Assembly: GCA_038326725.1 (NCBI GenBank)
Contig: JBBQKI010000022.1
Span: 1 to 36,130 of the forward strand
Reading direction: 5' to 3'
Source of the DNA: JBBQKI01 sp038326725
GTDB taxonomy: Bacteria; Bacteroidota; Bacteroidia; Flavobacteriales; Flavobacteriaceae
Length of the DNA: 36,130 nt
This document shows, in pieces, positions 34,325-36,130 of this stretch. Below the pieces are notes generated by a model that was not told where the DNA came from, made no database searches, and saw only the letters and a list, made by a program, of their open reading frames with translations. The position numbers and the translations under genes were made by a program. Positions within the stretch are counted from its first letter, which is position 1; every line of letters starts with the position of its first letter.

Positions 34325-34359
34325 CAGTCGAAGGGTTTCGTCCTTAGCGCAGTCGAAGG
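34325..34359. repeat. Two copies of CAGTCGAAGG in the 3' gap
   Basis: CAGTCGAAGG stands at 34325-34334 and 34350-34359, within phrases ending GAAGGGTTTCG and GAAGGAATC. Short phrases of this kind are scattered in Flavobacteriaceae intergenic DNA. The rest of 34171-34380 shows no gene and no clear terminator. Confidence 0.5.
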
Positions 34360-34380
34360 AATCAACGAACAACAAACAAT

Positions 34381-35622
34381 TCATTTTTGCCTCTCCTTTT
34401 CCTCAATCCAGCGGCTCAAGTATTTGGTGCTTTGCAAACTGTGATGTTGAAGTATCTGCCCAATAAAATTTTGTTCGCGATGTGTTTTTCGATTTTCGCT
34501 TAAATAAAAAACATGTTCTAAAAACGGTTTTGCGAAAAGTTTTTTCGAAAACCGTTCCTGTAAAACATCAAAACCCTCTTGTTGCGCCCGGAACCAATAA
34601 TCTTTCTGATTGTAAACCCGAACTGCAGCTTTAGCAAAATCTTCCACATTTTCTGCCACACATCCCGGAAACGAAAATTCACCACAAACTCCCTCGGCCC
34701 CAACGGGAGTGGTGATTGCCGGGGTGCCGTTTTGCATTGCTTCAATTAACTTCCCCTTTAGCCCTGCGCCAAAACGCAATGGAGCTAAAACAACTTTTGC
34801 ATTTTGCAGTGCCATTTTTGAATCTTCAACCCAACCTTTTATTAAAAACCCTTCTTTTTCATTGTGCAATTGAATAATTTTTTGTGGGGCGTACGCACCA
34901 TATATATGAAGCTCTGCTTGGGGCAATTCCTTTTTTATCAAAGGCCAAATTTCATTTTTCAGAAAAAATATTGAATCCACATTTGGCGAATGCAAAAAAT
35001 TTCCAATAGTCACGAAATGTTCCCTCGCTTCAAAAACAGGGAGGTTTTGAATATTTTCTTTTGAAAGGGTTTCAATTAAAAAAGGCAAATAATAAAGAAT
35101 TGATGAGGAAATGCGGAAAGTGTTTTGAAGCAACTTCATCTCCGTTTCCGAAATAATAAGCGAAAGGTCACAACGCAAAATGGAAGCCAATTCGCGTTTA
35201 GTAGTTTCGGTGAATAAATCTGCTTTCCAATATTGAAACCCTGCTTCTACGACAGTTTCTCTTGCTTTCCGAAGAAAATGCAAATCTTCGGTATCCAAAA
35301 TTTTCAGGGCATCGGGACAATTTTCGGTTACGCGCCAGCCAAATTGTTCTTCGGTAATATATCGATCGAAAAGAACAATTGAGGGATTAACTATTTTAAT
35401 GAAGTTATCAAAACTTGAATGGTTCAATTGAATGGCTTCAACAGAAATTCGAATTTTGTTCAGGTCTGCGGATTTTTCCGAAATTGAAGCCGTGGTTGCA
35501 AACGTTATTTGGAAACCATCTTCCAAAAATAAATTCAACAACTGCATCATCCGGCAACCCGCTGCTGTAGTTTTGGGTTCGGGAAAGGTGTGACCGATGA
35601 CGAGGAGCGTTTTCAATATCAA
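34381..35622 (-). CDS. Family 4-type glycosyltransferase, TTG start
   Basis: This 413-residue glycosyltransferase has a GT-B fold. The N-terminal half starts LLVIGHTFPEPKTTAAGCRMM. The C-terminal half has the donor-binding pattern: ITIGNFLHSPN-like linker (written FVTIGNFLHSPNVDSI), ELHIYGAY, IKGWVED, LRFGAGLKGKLIEAMQNGTP and TTPVGAEGV. The EAMQNGTP stretch holds the nucleotide-sugar Glu seen in group 1 enzymes. Sugar and acceptor are unknown. No ATG or GTG fits the N terminus: the usable starts are TTG at 35622 or 35616, with an in-frame TAA just upstream. It follows rimO by 80 bases. Confidence 0.85.
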   Translation of the reverse strand: MILKTLLVIGHTFPEPKTTAAGCRMMQLLNLFLEDGFQITFATTASISEKSADLNKIRISVEAIQLNHSSFDNFIKIVNPSIVLFDRYITEEQFGWRVTENCPDALKILDTEDLHFLRKARETVVEAGFQYWKADLFTETTKRELASILRCDLSLIISETEMKLLQNTFRISSSILYYLPFLIETLSKENIQNLPVFEAREHFVTIGNFLHSPNVDSIFFLKNEIWPLIKKELPQAELHIYGAYAPQKIIQLHNEKEGFLIKGWVEDSKMALQNAKVVLAPLRFGAGLKGKLIEAMQNGTPAITTPVGAEGVCGEFSFPGCVAENVEDFAKAAVRVYNQKDYWFRAQQEGFDVLQERFSKKLFAKPFLEHVFYLSENRKTHREQNFIGQILQHHSLQSTKYLSRWIEEKERQK

Positions 35623-35702
35623 GGTTTTTTAAGCTTCAATTTAAAACAAATCCTAATTCAATCAATGTATCCTGCAACTTGAAAACTTTAATCCAGAAAT
35701 TT

Positions 35703-36130
35703 TTAAACAACAACGGCATATAAATCAAAATCCTCTGCAGCGATTATTTTTACGGTGGTGAAATCGCCTGTGCGCAAATAACCATTTTCAGCATTTATCA
35801 AAACTTCATTGTCCACGTCCGGACTATCAAACTCTGTACGGCCCACAAAATAGCCGCCTTCTTTCCGGTCGATAACTACTTTAAATTCTTTACCTATTTT
35901 TTGTTGGTTCAATTCCCAAGAAATTTGCGATTGAATTTCCATGATTTCGTTGGCACGATCCATTTTTAATTCTTCCGGAACATCATCATCCAAATTGTAA
36001 GCGTGGGTGTTTTCTTCGTGGGAATACGTAAAACAACCCAAACGTTCAAAACGCATTTCCTTTACCCAATTTTTCAGGATTTGAAAATCTTCTTCCGTTT
36101 CCCCCGGATAGCCTACTATTAAAGTTGTGC
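35703..36130 (-). CDS. rimO: Ribosomal protein S12 methylthiotransferase, 3' part
   Basis: This is the C-terminal ~142 residues of RimO, a radical-SAM enzyme that methylthiolates an aspartate of ribosomal protein S12. The frame is open to the window edge, with TTLIVGYPGETEEDFQILKN at the edge (radical-SAM domain end), then FERLGCFTYSHEENTHAY, which separates RimO from MiaB. The C-terminal TRAM domain (KEFKVVIDRKEGGYFVGRTE and following) completes the protein. The cluster-binding CxxxCxxC motif lies outside the window. The internal ATG at 36056 is not the true start. The glycosyltransferase follows downstream. Confidence 0.93.
   Translation of the reverse strand, partial: TTLIVGYPGETEEDFQILKNWVKEMRFERLGCFTYSHEENTHAYNLDDDVPEELKMDRANEIMEIQSQISWELNQQKIGKEFKVVIDRKEGGYFVGRTEFDSPDVDNEVLINAENGYLRTGDFTTVKIIAAEDFDLYAVVV

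Overview
The window looks like the chromosome of a marine or aquatic member of the Flavobacteriaceae (Bacteroidota). It is AT-rich and Shine-Dalgarno motifs are scarce. Several genes have a TAnnTTTG -7 box of the Bacteroidota sigma-A type. One secreted protease ends in a type IX secretion sorting domain, and a bacillithiol enzyme (BshC) is present. The gene order pyrG-yidC-MORN protein-mnmA also fits the family. The genus cannot be fixed from the sequence; Aequorivita- or Gillisia-like relatives are my guess.

Region 1 (1-2320) is an accessory stretch. Two promoterless genes, a small membrane protein and a GT39-type glycosyltransferase, each sit inside a unit bounded by its own inverted termini (GTTAGCCAC/GTGGCTAAC and GTTAGCGGTA/TACCGCTAAC). 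A 199-bp attC-like foldable element lies between them. This is the layout of integron gene cassettes without a visible integrase. Region 2 (2321-5198) holds a secreted beta-barrel-like protein, a Tat-type flavin amine oxidase, and G-poor short-period repeats.

Region 3 (5199-12093) is mostly housekeeping: uvrB, rluF, a lipoprotein with a duplicated six-cysteine module, sucC (minus strand), lysA and a cold-shock gene. Region 4 (12199-15595) is a tight three-gene operon: RLAN/RimK-like ATP-grasp ligase, GCS2-like carboxylate-amine ligase and N-formylglutamate amidohydrolase-like enzyme. It predicts an amide- or peptide-like small molecule of unknown structure and is the best candidate for an undescribed pathway.

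Region 5 (15575-23764, minus strand) is a probable long transcription unit: pyrG, yidC, a MORN-repeat protein, mnmA, a T9SS subtilisin and a nitronate monooxygenase. Its end collides tail-to-tail with the region 4 operon. Region 6 (23974-31047, minus strand) carries bshC, guaA, a LysM/LppC-like envelope protein translationally coupled to an OsmC protein, a DUF922-type putative Zn protease and a TSUP permease with a palindrome over its start site. Region 7 (31219-36130) has a large M14 metallopeptidase, a small duplicated membrane protein, a glycosyltransferase that lacks an ATG start, and the 3' part of rimO running off the window edge. I found no rRNA, tRNA, CRISPR array, transposase or integrase.
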